Shown here: positions 24,227-31,834 of the stretch, piece after piece | Numbering within the stretch: position 1 is the stretch's first letter | How the letters are laid out: every line of letters starts with the position of its first letter | Source: Bacteroidales bacterium | Lineage (GTDB): Bacteria > Bacteroidota > Bacteroidia > Bacteroidales > PXBB01 | Direction of reading: 5' to 3' | DNA: 38,667 nucleotides | Assembly (NCBI GenBank): GCA_028698995.1 | Contig: JAQVVM010000046.1 | Location: 1-38,667 of the forward strand | Notes under the pieces: generated by a model | Database searches by the model: none | What the model was told of the DNA's origin: nothing | What the model saw: the letters and a program-made list of their open reading frames with translations, nothing else | Position numbers and translations under genes: made by a program

Positions 24227-25378
24227 TTACTTGCTGAATTTTTTGTTCAATTCTTCTTCAATTTCTTCAATACTGGGCAGGCTACCTTTAAATTTGTCGG
24301 GCAACGCTCTGGTAAGCTCATAATCAGATATACCAATGGGTTTATTGATATCTTTCAGAGCATATTCTGCAAACAACTTATCTTTTCCCTGACACAATAT
24401 TAACCCAATGGTATTTTGGTCAGTAGCGTGTTTCAATATATCATCCACAGCTGAGCAATAGAAATTCATTTTACCTGCATATTCGGGTATAAAATCGCCT
24501 TTTTTAAGTTCAATAACCACAAAACAACGCATTTTCAGATGATAAAATAAAAGGTCAATATAAAAATCCTGATCGCTGACAACAAGTTTGTATTGCCTAC
24601 CCACAAAGGCAAAGCCGGCACCTAATTCGAGAATAAATTTTTCAACATTCTTTACCAGTTCCAGTTCGAGCTCTCTTTCTGTATATTCTGTTGCCAGAGT
24701 TGTAAAGTCAAAAATGTAGGGGTCTTTGAGCATTTGCTTTGCCAGAACAGATTGCAAAGGAGGCAATGTTAATTCGAAATTAGTTACAGTATGTCCTTGT
24801 CGTTTGTGTAATTCATTCTTGATCATATCTGACAGTGTATCTCTGCTCCAGCCATTTGTTATGATTTGTTGCATATACCAAAGCCGGGTAGTCCTATCTT
24901 TTACTTTCTGAATAAGTATAATATGATGTGCCCATCCTGTTAAAAGAATTAAATTGTTCTGTGTATCAGTATTTTGCAATTGTGCAACGGGCAGTTGCCC
25001 AATTGAATTTTTAACTTCAACTAATTTTGAAACGTGCAGTTTCTGATTTTCTTGCTCATTAGTTTTTAATTTGGCAACAGGTAGTTGCCAAATTAACGAA
25101 GCATCAGAATATTCAAGATAAAAATTTACCATATTTCTCAGATTCCTCTCAGAGAAACCTTTTACATCACTTAATTCATTTTTTAAATCTGATGCAAGGC
25201 GAGGGATAACACCTTTTCCCCAACCTTCCTGTTGTTGGCGTTCGTGTATCATTTTCCCAATATCCCAATAAGCAGCCAACATTTCGGTATTGGCAGAGAG
25301 GCTGGCGCGCAGTTGCCCTATTCTGACACGTTTTTTTATTTCGTTTAATAAATTGTGATATACTTTCATTTCGTACAT
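24227..25378 (-). CDS. YhcG/DUF1016 PD-(D/E)xK nuclease-domain protein
   Basis: A 383-aa DUF1016 protein. The N-terminal domain (DUF1016_N) contains LLAAYWDIGKMIHERQQ-like sequence, GWGKGVIPRLASDLKNEL and GFSERNLRNMVNFY. The C-terminal domain is a PD-(D/E)xK nuclease fold: FVGRQYKLVVSDQDFYIDLL, then CFVVIELKKGDF with the E-x-K pair, and GKMNFYCSAVDD. Such proteins are often found inside type I restriction operons and next to toxin or recombination genes; their activity is not settled. Between the domains lies a variable linker containing three short repeats (QLPVAKL, KLHVSKL, QLPVAQL) encoded by DNA palindromes. It starts 14 bp after the UDG-like gene and precedes hsdS. Confidence 0.88.
   Translation of the reverse strand: MYEMKVYHNLLNEIKKRVRIGQLRASLSANTEMLAAYWDIGKMIHERQQQEGWGKGVIPRLASDLKNELSDVKGFSERNLRNMVNFYLEYSDASLIWQLPVAKLKTNEQENQKLHVSKLVEVKNSIGQLPVAQLQNTDTQNNLILLTGWAHHIILIQKVKDRTTRLWYMQQIITNGWSRDTLSDMIKNELHKRQGHTVTNFELTLPPLQSVLAKQMLKDPYIFDFTTLATEYTERELELELVKNVEKFILELGAGFAFVGRQYKLVVSDQDFYIDLLFYHLKMRCFVVIELKKGDFIPEYAGKMNFYCSAVDDILKHATDQNTIGLILCQGKDKLFAEYALKDINKPIGISDYELTRALPDKFKGSLPSIEEIEEELNKKFSK
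24977..25096. repeat. Three in-frame palindromic units in the YhcG linker
   Basis: Three hairpins, all with 5-nt loops. Positions 24977-25005 (12-bp stem, one mismatch, core TGCAAC-GGGCA-GTTGCC), 25029-25043 (GAAAC-GTGCA-GTTTC), and 25066-25096 (13-bp perfect stem, core GGCAAC-AGGTA-GTTGCC). On the coding strand they give QLPVAQL, KLHVSKL and QLPVAKL. The arrangement looks like a short palindromic element that multiplied inside the gene without breaking the frame. Confidence 0.75.
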
Positions 25379-25392
25379 AATTCAAACGTGCA

Positions 25393-26013
25393 TTAAATAA
25401 ATGGCAATATTTCTTTAATTCTGTTTTTATAATCTTCCCATTTCTCAATGCGGTAGTCAATATGCCTGTATAATGGAATTAATGGTCTTCCCAGTAAGTT
25501 GTTTTCTTCATTTACAGGAATGAGCTGTGGGTTATTATAAATCGTTCTTGCTGATCTGAATTCTTTTTTGTCTTTTAATAAGGCCTTGTAAAGTTCATCT
25601 GATGTTAAGAATACCGGCACTTTAAGGGGGATTTTTAAATCATCAAGTTCTTTTTTCAATGACTCAACCCAACGATTTGCAGCCTCCTGCCAAACAGCAT
25701 TATCTTTTGTTACTGCTGTAAAATAGTTTCTGCACAGGTTCTGTACGTAAATATCACTCAGAGCTAACCCCACTTGCTTTAGGTTTCTTAGTACGATGCT
25801 GAAATACCTGCCGTCTTTATTTTTTCCGGTAATAGCGAAAACCGTCTCCAATTCTTTGGTTGTACCGTCGGTGTTAGAAAAATTACTGGGGTCACAACCC
25901 AACACTATGGCTTTAATTTGTTCCGGGATTTCAATTATTTCAGGATAGGGTTTGGGGTAAGGCAAATCCAGAACCTTTCCCGGAAATAACTTTTTTAATT
26001 CTTCGGTTTTCAT
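25393..26013 (-). CDS. Uracil-DNA-glycosylase-superfamily-like protein
   Basis: A 206-aa protein with the layout of the uracil-DNA glycosylase fold. A first strand-loop IKAIVLGCDPSNFS (33-46) corresponds to motif A (GQDPY-like). A middle strand, VPVFLTSDELYKALL, resembles the conserved core strand and helix, and a late PLIPLYRHIDYR places a His as in motif B (HPS-like). The GCDPS loop differs from known active families, so substrate and activity are uncertain; the fold assignment is by eye. Its ATG overlaps the hsdM stop (TAATG), so it is coupled to the methylase. A base-excision-like protein inside a type I operon could act on modified or damaged phage DNA, or be accessory to modification. 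Confidence 0.5.
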   Translation of the reverse strand: MKTEELKKLFPGKVLDLPYPKPYPEIIEIPEQIKAIVLGCDPSNFSNTDGTTKELETVFAITGKNKDGRYFSIVLRNLKQVGLALSDIYVQNLCRNYFTAVTKDNAVWQEAANRWVESLKKELDDLKIPLKVPVFLTSDELYKALLKDKKEFRSARTIYNNPQLIPVNEENNLLGRPLIPLYRHIDYRIEKWEDYKNRIKEILPFI

Positions 26014-28379
26014 TATTTCAGATTTAATATTTCCTGAATCAGGCCATCACTCTCTTTTTCCAGTTGTAAAATATCAGCGCTTACTTCTTCAATGCTGCGC
26101 AAGGGCTTGTGCCGGTAAAAGTATTTGTTGAAGCTTATTTCATACCCAATTTTGGTGGCATCGAGGTTAATCCAGGCTTCAGCCACATGAGGTTTTACTT
26201 CACGCGAAAAGTAATTGTAAATGTTTTCTTTAAGGGGTACATTCTCGGTGTCGCGCAAATCGCTTTCGGTTTCGTATTCAAGATATTCACCCTTTTTATC
26301 AGTGGCATAATATCCAAAGTCTGCCAGTTGGCTTTCAGTGCAATCCAGATGTTTCAGCAAGCGTGTCAACTTGTCGCCACTCAATATAATAATGCCCTTT
26401 ACAACTTTTTCTGCATTGGCATCGTACCAGCTTACAGCATTCAATAGGGTGTTTTTCTCTGAGGCAGAAAGTTTAATTTTTTTATGTTTTAAAACATCTT
26501 CGACTTTATTGCGAAAAATGTTAAAATCATCATATTCATCATAACCAACGGCCTGCATGATTTCAGTGGCTGTTTCCAAAAGTTCGAGCTGTTTGTTCCA
26601 AAGTGAAATATTCAGGAGGCTTTTGCTTTGTTTGCTGCTGAGGTTAAGTTCCTGCTTTTCGCACCATTCAGCAATTGCTTTTTCATATCCGGAAATATTT
26701 TTATAGATATTATTTCCATAGGTTTCATAAGCCCATTGCATGGGTTCTCGGAGTGTTTTTTCGAAGCGAAGTTCAGCAATGCGTTCGGGTGTGAATTGTG
26801 CTTTGAGGCGTTTGGGGCGTTCAATGGTTACTTTGTAATAGCCAAAATCGCTGTTGTCAAACACTTTTGCGGCTACGCCTTCTTCTTCATTAGTTTCTGG
26901 TTTAATAAGGCGTTCCACATTTTGCATCTTGGTATAAACAGCTACAATTTCTTTGATGTGTTCAGGCGCAAATTCACAATTTTTATTGCCGAGGTTTTTA
27001 CGCAGTTTACGGTAAAGCAATCCGGCATCGATAAGTTGCACCTTGCCTTTGCGGTGGGCAGTCTTATTGTTGCTCAATATCCAAATATAAGTGGTTATGC
27101 CTGTATTGTAGAAGAGGTTGTTGGGTAACTGTATGATGGCTTCGAGCCAGTCGTTTTCGATGATATGCCGGCGGATATTGCTTTCGCCCCCACCTGCATC
27201 GCCGGTAAACAAGCTGCTGCCATTATGAACAGAAGCGATACGTGAGCCTAAAGGGCTTTGGGAGAGGGGCTTCATTTTATTAACCATCTCCATCAAAAAC
27301 AACAACTGCCCGTCAGAAGACCGGGGTGTGGCATCAGTTTCCTCTTCTTTGCCCCAATAATCCTTGAGTACAATCTGAAAACGGGGGTCAATGATGTCTT
27401 TGCCATCTTTGATGTATTTGAGGTCACTGGCCCATGACTTGCCGTAAGGCGGATTGGACAGCATGAAATCGAACCTTGTGCCTGCAAATTCATCGGTTGA
27501 GAGTGTAGATCCTACACGAATATTTTCAGGGTTGTTGTCCTTTATAATCATATCCGATTTACAGATGGCATAGGTTTCATCGTTTATTTCCTTGCCATAC
27601 AGGTATACATCGCCCATAGCTTTAATTTCACCTTCTTCATCTTTAATAAAATTCTGCGATTCAGTGAGCATGCCACCACTGCCACAAGCCGGGTCGTAGA
27701 TGGTTATGACAGGAGGCAAATTGTCTTTTACCGGTTCAAAGATGATATGAGTCATCAGGTCAATGACTTCGCGGGGTGTAAAATGTTCTCCGGCTTCCTC
27801 ATTATTTTCTTCATTGAATTTGCGTATCAGCTCTTCAAATACATAGCCCATGCCCAGATTGGTCAGAGGAGGCAGTTTTCTGCCATCAGGATCGTTTTTC
27901 TCAAAGGGAGTGAGATTTATCCAGGGTGAGGTGAATTTCTCAAGTACGTTGAGTAAAACATCTTTTGAGGCCATGTGTCTGACCTGGCTTTTGAGTTTGA
28001 ATTTGTCAATAATCTCTTTTACATTATTGCTAAAGCCATTCAGATAATCTTCAAAGTTGGCCAGCAAAATTTGCTGGTTATTGGTGGCTGTATCGTGGAG
28101 GCGTTGTAGTGTCCATGTGCTGGTATTATAAAACACATAGCCGGAGGCTTGTTTTAAGCCATTCTCATCCCATTCGGTAAATTTGGCCACATTACGCTGG
28201 AAAGCCAGCTCTTCCAATACTTTTTCTTTTGTGGGTTCGAGCAAGGCATCTAAGCGGCGCAAAACCACCATGGGTAATATAACGTCGCGGTATTTCCCGC
28301 GGACATAAACATCTCTCAGGCAATCATCAGCAATGGACCATATAAAGGAAACTGATTTGTTGTGTACGGCTGTGTTCAT
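26013..28379 (-). CDS. hsdM: Type I restriction-modification methyltransferase HsdM
   Basis: A 788-aa adenine-N6 methyltransferase. After an N-terminal helical HsdM_N domain (about 10-160) come TPREVIDLM (201-209) and motif I DPACGSGGM (229-237, SAM binding). The catalytic motif IV is NPPYG (309-313), and further downstream is GVFRGAG-like DAGGGESNIRRHIIEN and LPNNLFYNTGI. The C-terminal 250 residues are an extended helical region, which makes it longer than the 500-residue classical HsdM but like the long HsdM type common in Bacteroidota. With HsdS it methylates the host site, and with HsdR it forms the restriction complex. It is the first gene of the minus-strand cluster. A -7 element lies 35 bp upstream. 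Confidence 0.95.
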   Translation of the reverse strand: MNTAVHNKSVSFIWSIADDCLRDVYVRGKYRDVILPMVVLRRLDALLEPTKEKVLEELAFQRNVAKFTEWDENGLKQASGYVFYNTSTWTLQRLHDTATNNQQILLANFEDYLNGFSNNVKEIIDKFKLKSQVRHMASKDVLLNVLEKFTSPWINLTPFEKNDPDGRKLPPLTNLGMGYVFEELIRKFNEENNEEAGEHFTPREVIDLMTHIIFEPVKDNLPPVITIYDPACGSGGMLTESQNFIKDEEGEIKAMGDVYLYGKEINDETYAICKSDMIIKDNNPENIRVGSTLSTDEFAGTRFDFMLSNPPYGKSWASDLKYIKDGKDIIDPRFQIVLKDYWGKEEETDATPRSSDGQLLFLMEMVNKMKPLSQSPLGSRIASVHNGSSLFTGDAGGGESNIRRHIIENDWLEAIIQLPNNLFYNTGITTYIWILSNNKTAHRKGKVQLIDAGLLYRKLRKNLGNKNCEFAPEHIKEIVAVYTKMQNVERLIKPETNEEEGVAAKVFDNSDFGYYKVTIERPKRLKAQFTPERIAELRFEKTLREPMQWAYETYGNNIYKNISGYEKAIAEWCEKQELNLSSKQSKSLLNISLWNKQLELLETATEIMQAVGYDEYDDFNIFRNKVEDVLKHKKIKLSASEKNTLLNAVSWYDANAEKVVKGIIILSGDKLTRLLKHLDCTESQLADFGYYATDKKGEYLEYETESDLRDTENVPLKENIYNYFSREVKPHVAEAWINLDATKIGYEISFNKYFYRHKPLRSIEEVSADILQLEKESDGLIQEILNLK

Positions 28380-28413
28380 TTAGAAATTAATCTTAATATC
28401 GTTAATAAAGTGT

Positions 28414-28421
28414 CAAATATA
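28414..28421 (-). promoter_or_regulatory. -7 promoter element of the hsd cluster
   Basis: TATATTTG on the minus strand, 35 bp upstream of the hsdM ATG, matches TAnnTTTG. No strong -33 is seen. The 175-bp gap between the DUF2779 stop and hsdM holds nothing else recognisable, so read-through from DUF2779 is also possible. Confidence 0.45.
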
Positions 28422-28554
28422 TAGAATATAATAATAGAAAATTGAAAAACCATAATTGTGAAGTAAAAATGTAAGCCTTCCCTGAAATATAAAATCGCTC
28501 TGACTTGTTTTTTTAAATTTCACCTGTATCTAAGTTTGTCACAATAATAAATGG

Positions 28555-29901
28555 CTAAACCATTTTTAAAATTTCAAATATTTTCACCATCCCTAAAGTA
28601 TCGAGGTGGCAATAGGCTAAAAGATGCTCTCTTGTTTTGGCAATGGTTTCAGCATCAGTGCAATAGTATAAATCCTGAAAAGCATTGCTGGCAGCCATAC
28701 CTTCACCAATTTCAAGCTCATCATAGGATAATTCGGGACAGAGAATAGGCAATACTATTTTAATACCGTATCTTCTCCCCATACTTTCAGTATGGTAATA
28801 TTTTCTGCGAAAAGGAATAATCAGGTCAGCCATGCGTGCAATAATATTTTCAAGAACATAGGCATACTGAGGAAAATCTCTCATCATTTCTTTTATACGG
28901 GTGCGTTCAAAAGTAATATTATAAACCAAAATAGTTTTGGCCTCTTTGGTTTCCTCAATCATTTGTTCTATTAAACCAATCCGGGGATCAACGTTAATGT
29001 CGCATTCGGCTAAATAGTGTGTATGGCGAATGGGGCCGTTTTCATATTCCTGCAAATGCAAAGAATATTGAAAAGGTATTTGCTGGTAAGGACGAGACTC
29101 ATCAAACAAAGGCACTCCAGGCATAATCGTTTCAAAATCGAGGTGGGCAATAGGGTATTGGATTTCAGACACAAATTTCCTGACCTCAGCTTCTTTTATT
29201 TCCGGAGTGTTGCTGAATATCTCCGGGGCTTCATTTTGAGTTGGTAATAAACTTTTACAGTACCCTGTAAAATCACAGGTATAGGGAGAGCTGCATTGAC
29301 AGCCCATTTCAACAATTGGCTCATCACCTTCAAGCATTCGTTTAAGTATTGGCAGGGTGTTTTTGATTTCCTCCTGCAAAAGCAGCACTTTATCTTTGAT
29401 GCTATCTGCTGTAAAAAGTTTGTTTACTTCGATAGCTCCACGTCTTACATAATACCGGTCGAAGTTCATAAGAAAAGCATCCGCTAAGGACAGGCCACTT
29501 CCGGTAACTACATAATACTGTATAGATACATCTTTGATATATTCTGGATAGGAGTTGTTTGTACTTTTAACCTCATAAAGCCTCCATTCTCCGTTTTCCT
29601 TATGCAAAATATCTACAGCTACAAGTGTATCATCAAAAATGAAAGTAGCTTCGTAAATAGTTTCCACACCTTGCGCAATAAACTCCTGAGTGCGTTTTGC
29701 TGATGCATAGCCGGGGTAATCTTCAAGTACAGCCAATTTGCCGTTGGGAAAGTACTGCTGTGCCTGTGCTCCTACATTTATGCCTCTTCCAAAGACAGCC
29801 ATTGTGGCTTCACTGTAAGCTTGTTCTTCTTTTTTATGGACATAAAGCCATAATGATTTGTGGCAATTTGCTCCTCTGATGTATTTGGATTTTGATAACA
29901 T
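28555..29901 (-). CDS. DUF2779 protein: Cas4-like nuclease fused to DEDD-type exonuclease
   Basis: A 448-aa two-domain protein. Residues 1 to about 220 resemble Cas4/RecB-type nucleases: Cys13, a PD-(D/E)xK site with Glu84, Asp97 and E110-V-K112 (LYEVKSTN), and a cysteine cluster C201, C203, C209, C215 (CQCSSPYTCDFTGYC) that with Cys13 would hold a 4Fe-4S cluster. Residues about 250-448 are DUF2779, an RNase H/DEDD-like exonuclease domain with HLDFETIMPGVP (D255, E257), VYNITFERTRIKEM and a terminal HLDTLGMVKI. DUF2779 proteins are widespread in accessory regions and of unknown function. The gene is divergent from the AAA/WYL pair and lies upstream of hsdM on the same strand. Confidence 0.8.
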   Translation of the reverse strand: MLSKSKYIRGANCHKSLWLYVHKKEEQAYSEATMAVFGRGINVGAQAQQYFPNGKLAVLEDYPGYASAKRTQEFIAQGVETIYEATFIFDDTLVAVDILHKENGEWRLYEVKSTNNSYPEYIKDVSIQYYVVTGSGLSLADAFLMNFDRYYVRRGAIEVNKLFTADSIKDKVLLLQEEIKNTLPILKRMLEGDEPIVEMGCQCSSPYTCDFTGYCKSLLPTQNEAPEIFSNTPEIKEAEVRKFVSEIQYPIAHLDFETIMPGVPLFDESRPYQQIPFQYSLHLQEYENGPIRHTHYLAECDINVDPRIGLIEQMIEETKEAKTILVYNITFERTRIKEMMRDFPQYAYVLENIIARMADLIIPFRRKYYHTESMGRRYGIKIVLPILCPELSYDELEIGEGMAASNAFQDLYYCTDAETIAKTREHLLAYCHLDTLGMVKIFEILKMV

Positions 29902-29933
29902 AAAAAGTCTGTAATTGTAATATTTAATTTTAA

Positions 29934-29941
29934 CAAAAATA
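29934..29941 (-). promoter_or_regulatory. -7 promoter element of the DUF2779 gene
   Basis: TATTTTTG on the minus strand, 32 bp upstream of the ATG at 29901, fits TAnnTTTG. The operator copy at 30018-30036 lies about 77 bp further upstream and could also influence this promoter. Confidence 0.5.
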
Positions 29942-30017
29942 GTTGATTTTCAATATTGATTCAGTATTTTTCATTCATTTCTCGAGAATATTAATGAGTG
30001 TAAAATAAGTATCACAT

Positions 30018-30036
30018 AATGTCAAAATGTGTCGTT
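30018..30036 (+). promoter_or_regulatory. Distal operator copy upstream of the AAA+ gene
   Basis: AATGTCAAAATGTGTCGTT shares 14 of 19 positions with the dyad in the WYL-gene promoter (31782-31800) and is itself a dyad: AAnGnCA / TGnCGTT. It begins 34 bp before the second copy at 30052, about three helical turns, so two bound regulator dimers could contact each other. Confidence 0.6.
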
Positions 30037-30051
30037 CAATAAAAATTTCGC

Positions 30052-30087
30052 AACGCCACCCCTTGTCGCCCACCCCCCATACCTTTG
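30052..30087 (+). promoter_or_regulatory. Promoter of the AAA+ gene with operator over the -33 region
   Basis: Operator copy AACGCCACCCCTTGTCGCC (30052-30070) is followed after 9 bp by the -7 element TACCTTTG (30080-30087). The WYL-gene promoter has the same layout: a 19-bp dyad, 9 bp, then TAACTTTG. The two dyads agree at AACG, CA and TTGTCG. The leader to the ATG is 18 bp here and 17 bp there. The two genes are therefore very probably controlled together. Confidence 0.65.
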
Positions 30088-30105
30088 AACAAAAAATTTA
30101 AAGAT

Positions 30106-31767
30106 ATGGAAAAACCTAAAAAATTAAAAGTGCTTAAAAGCATTGGCAGGGTGTACGAAGCAGCTAAAGGGAGCAAATTAGAAGCAGGACTTTTTGAAAA
30201 TATCGATACTGAATTAAAAGAGCTTGCAGCTTATTTCAACACCACCGAAAAGCAAGCCTTCTTTCTGTCTATAGTATTCACCATGAACTATAAAGGGGAT
30301 ACTGTTGATATTAAAGACCTCGTGGATCTTTTCGACTGTAATCCTATCAGCGTACTCGAACATTCTGATGATATTGATTTGCTCTTTAAAAGAAACTTTT
30401 TTATTAAAATGAAATCAAATCATCCTGTAAAAATTGCACGAAGCAACGACCAGCTCATTATACATAAAAGCTTGAGTGAAGCCATTCTTAAAGACCAACC
30501 ACTACCCTATTTAGAAAAAGAAAAACCAGCTACTTTGGTTGATGTGCTTGAAAAAATTTACAACATTGGAGAACAAAGATATAACGAAGAAATTTCAACA
30601 GTTGAATTATTTGAAGAACTAAACAATGTGATTGAGGCAAACCTTGATTTTCCATTGATTAAACGTTTAAAAAACATGGGCTTGGATTTGGGCGATACCT
30701 TTCTTTTGATGTATGTCATATGGAAGACCATAATAGGTAATGAATGTACCGACCTGGGTGTGGCTGTAAAAGGCATATATGATATATCCTCTGTACGTTT
30801 GTATTACACCCAAAGTATTATGGCAGGCAATAACCCACTTATTAAAATGAATTTCCTTGAAATCGAAGAAGCCCGCTTTTTTGATGACACAAGAATTAAG
30901 CTATGTGATACCACACTTGATATTTTAAAGGAAGAAGGAATAAAACTCTTTGCTTCCAAAAAAAAGAAAAACAATATCATAGAACCACAAAATATAAATT
31001 CTAAAGTGTTGTATTTCAACAAGGAAGAACAACAGCAAATGGAAATGCTTAAACAAATCCTTAACGATACGCGCCTGAAGGAGATACAATTAAAAATGCA
31101 CAGCAAAAGTCTCCCCACAGGAATTACAGCATTACTTCATGGCTTTCCCGGTACAGGAAAAACCGAAAGTGTATTACAGATAGCTAAGGAAGCTAACAGA
31201 GATATTGTAAAGGTAGATATAAGCCAGACAAAGTCCATGTGGTTTGGAGAAAGTGAGAAAATAATCAAACGTATTTTTACAGATTATAACGAATATGCAA
31301 AAGAATGTAAAACAATACCAATACTTTTTTTTAATGAAGCCGATGCCATTATTTCGAAACGTAAAGATATCACAGATTCTAACGTGGCTCAGGTAGAGAA
31401 TACTATTCAAAACATTATTCTTGAGGAGCTTGAAAACTTTAAAGGGATTTTTATTGCTACTACAAATATGTTGGATAATATAGATGCGGCATTTGAAAGA
31501 CGCTTTCTTTTTAAATTGCAATTTAAAAAACCGAGCATAGCTGTTAAGGCAAAAATCTGGCATTCGAAACTGCCATTTCTTTCGGAAAAAGAATGTTATG
31601 AACTGGCAAAGCGTTTCGACTTTTCTGGCGGTCAAATAGACAATATTGTCAGAAAAATTGACATGCAGGAAATCATTAAAGGTGTGCCTATTGGCTTCAT
31701 TGAAATTATTGGTTTTTGTGAAAATGAAAATTTTTCACTCAAACACAGGACAAAAATCGGATTCTAA
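30106..31767 (+). CDS. AAA+ ATPase of the WYL-linked block
   Basis: A 553-aa protein. Residues 1 to about 300 are a helical N-terminal region without a recognised domain. The AAA+ core follows: Walker A GFPGTGKT (346-353), Walker B ILFFNEAD (406-413), and an Arg-finger region DAAFERRFLFKLQF, followed by a helical lid (FSGGQIDNIVRKID). The Walker B aspartate is Asn (FFNEAD) while the catalytic Glu is kept. ATP-driven remodelling of a partner is the expected role; the partner is unknown. The frame is open from a TTG at 30085, but the ATG at 30106, 18 bp after the -7 element, is the likely start. It is followed by the WYL regulator gene after 67 bp. Confidence 0.85.
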   Translation: MEKPKKLKVLKSIGRVYEAAKGSKLEAGLFENIDTELKELAAYFNTTEKQAFFLSIVFTMNYKGDTVDIKDLVDLFDCNPISVLEHSDDIDLLFKRNFFIKMKSNHPVKIARSNDQLIIHKSLSEAILKDQPLPYLEKEKPATLVDVLEKIYNIGEQRYNEEISTVELFEELNNVIEANLDFPLIKRLKNMGLDLGDTFLLMYVIWKTIIGNECTDLGVAVKGIYDISSVRLYYTQSIMAGNNPLIKMNFLEIEEARFFDDTRIKLCDTTLDILKEEGIKLFASKKKKNNIIEPQNINSKVLYFNKEEQQQMEMLKQILNDTRLKEIQLKMHSKSLPTGITALLHGFPGTGKTESVLQIAKEANRDIVKVDISQTKSMWFGESEKIIKRIFTDYNEYAKECKTIPILFFNEADAIISKRKDITDSNVAQVENTIQNIILEELENFKGIFIATTNMLDNIDAAFERRFLFKLQFKKPSIAVKAKIWHSKLPFLSEKECYELAKRFDFSGGQIDNIVRKIDMQEIIKGVPIGFIEIIGFCENENFSLKHRTKIGF

Positions 31768-31781
31768 ATTAAAAAAATTAT

Positions 31782-31817
31782 AACGTCATATATTGTCGTT
31801 TTAAAATTATAACTTTG
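31782..31817 (+). promoter_or_regulatory. Promoter of the WYL regulator gene with operator dyad
   Basis: The dyad AACGTCATATATTGTCGTT (31782-31800; arms AACGnCA and TGnCGTT) is followed after 9 bp by TAACTTTG (31810-31817). The ATG follows 17 bp later. The same dyad occurs twice upstream of the AAA+ gene. The position over the -33 region suggests autoregulation by the WYL protein; binding is inferred, not shown. Confidence 0.65.
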
Positions 31818-31834
31818 TAATAAAAATAAATAAT

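Noticed and set aside
26628..27128. 166-codon plus-strand ORF
   Set aside because: It is antisense to hsdM; low-complexity aromatic composition typical of a shadow frame.
28555..29901. Cas4-like domain as part of a CRISPR-Cas locus
   Set aside because: No CRISPR array, Cas1 or Cas2 is present; the fusion to DUF2779 defines a different family.
31174..31635. 153-codon minus-strand ORF
   Set aside because: It is antisense to the AAA+ core, which has intact motifs.
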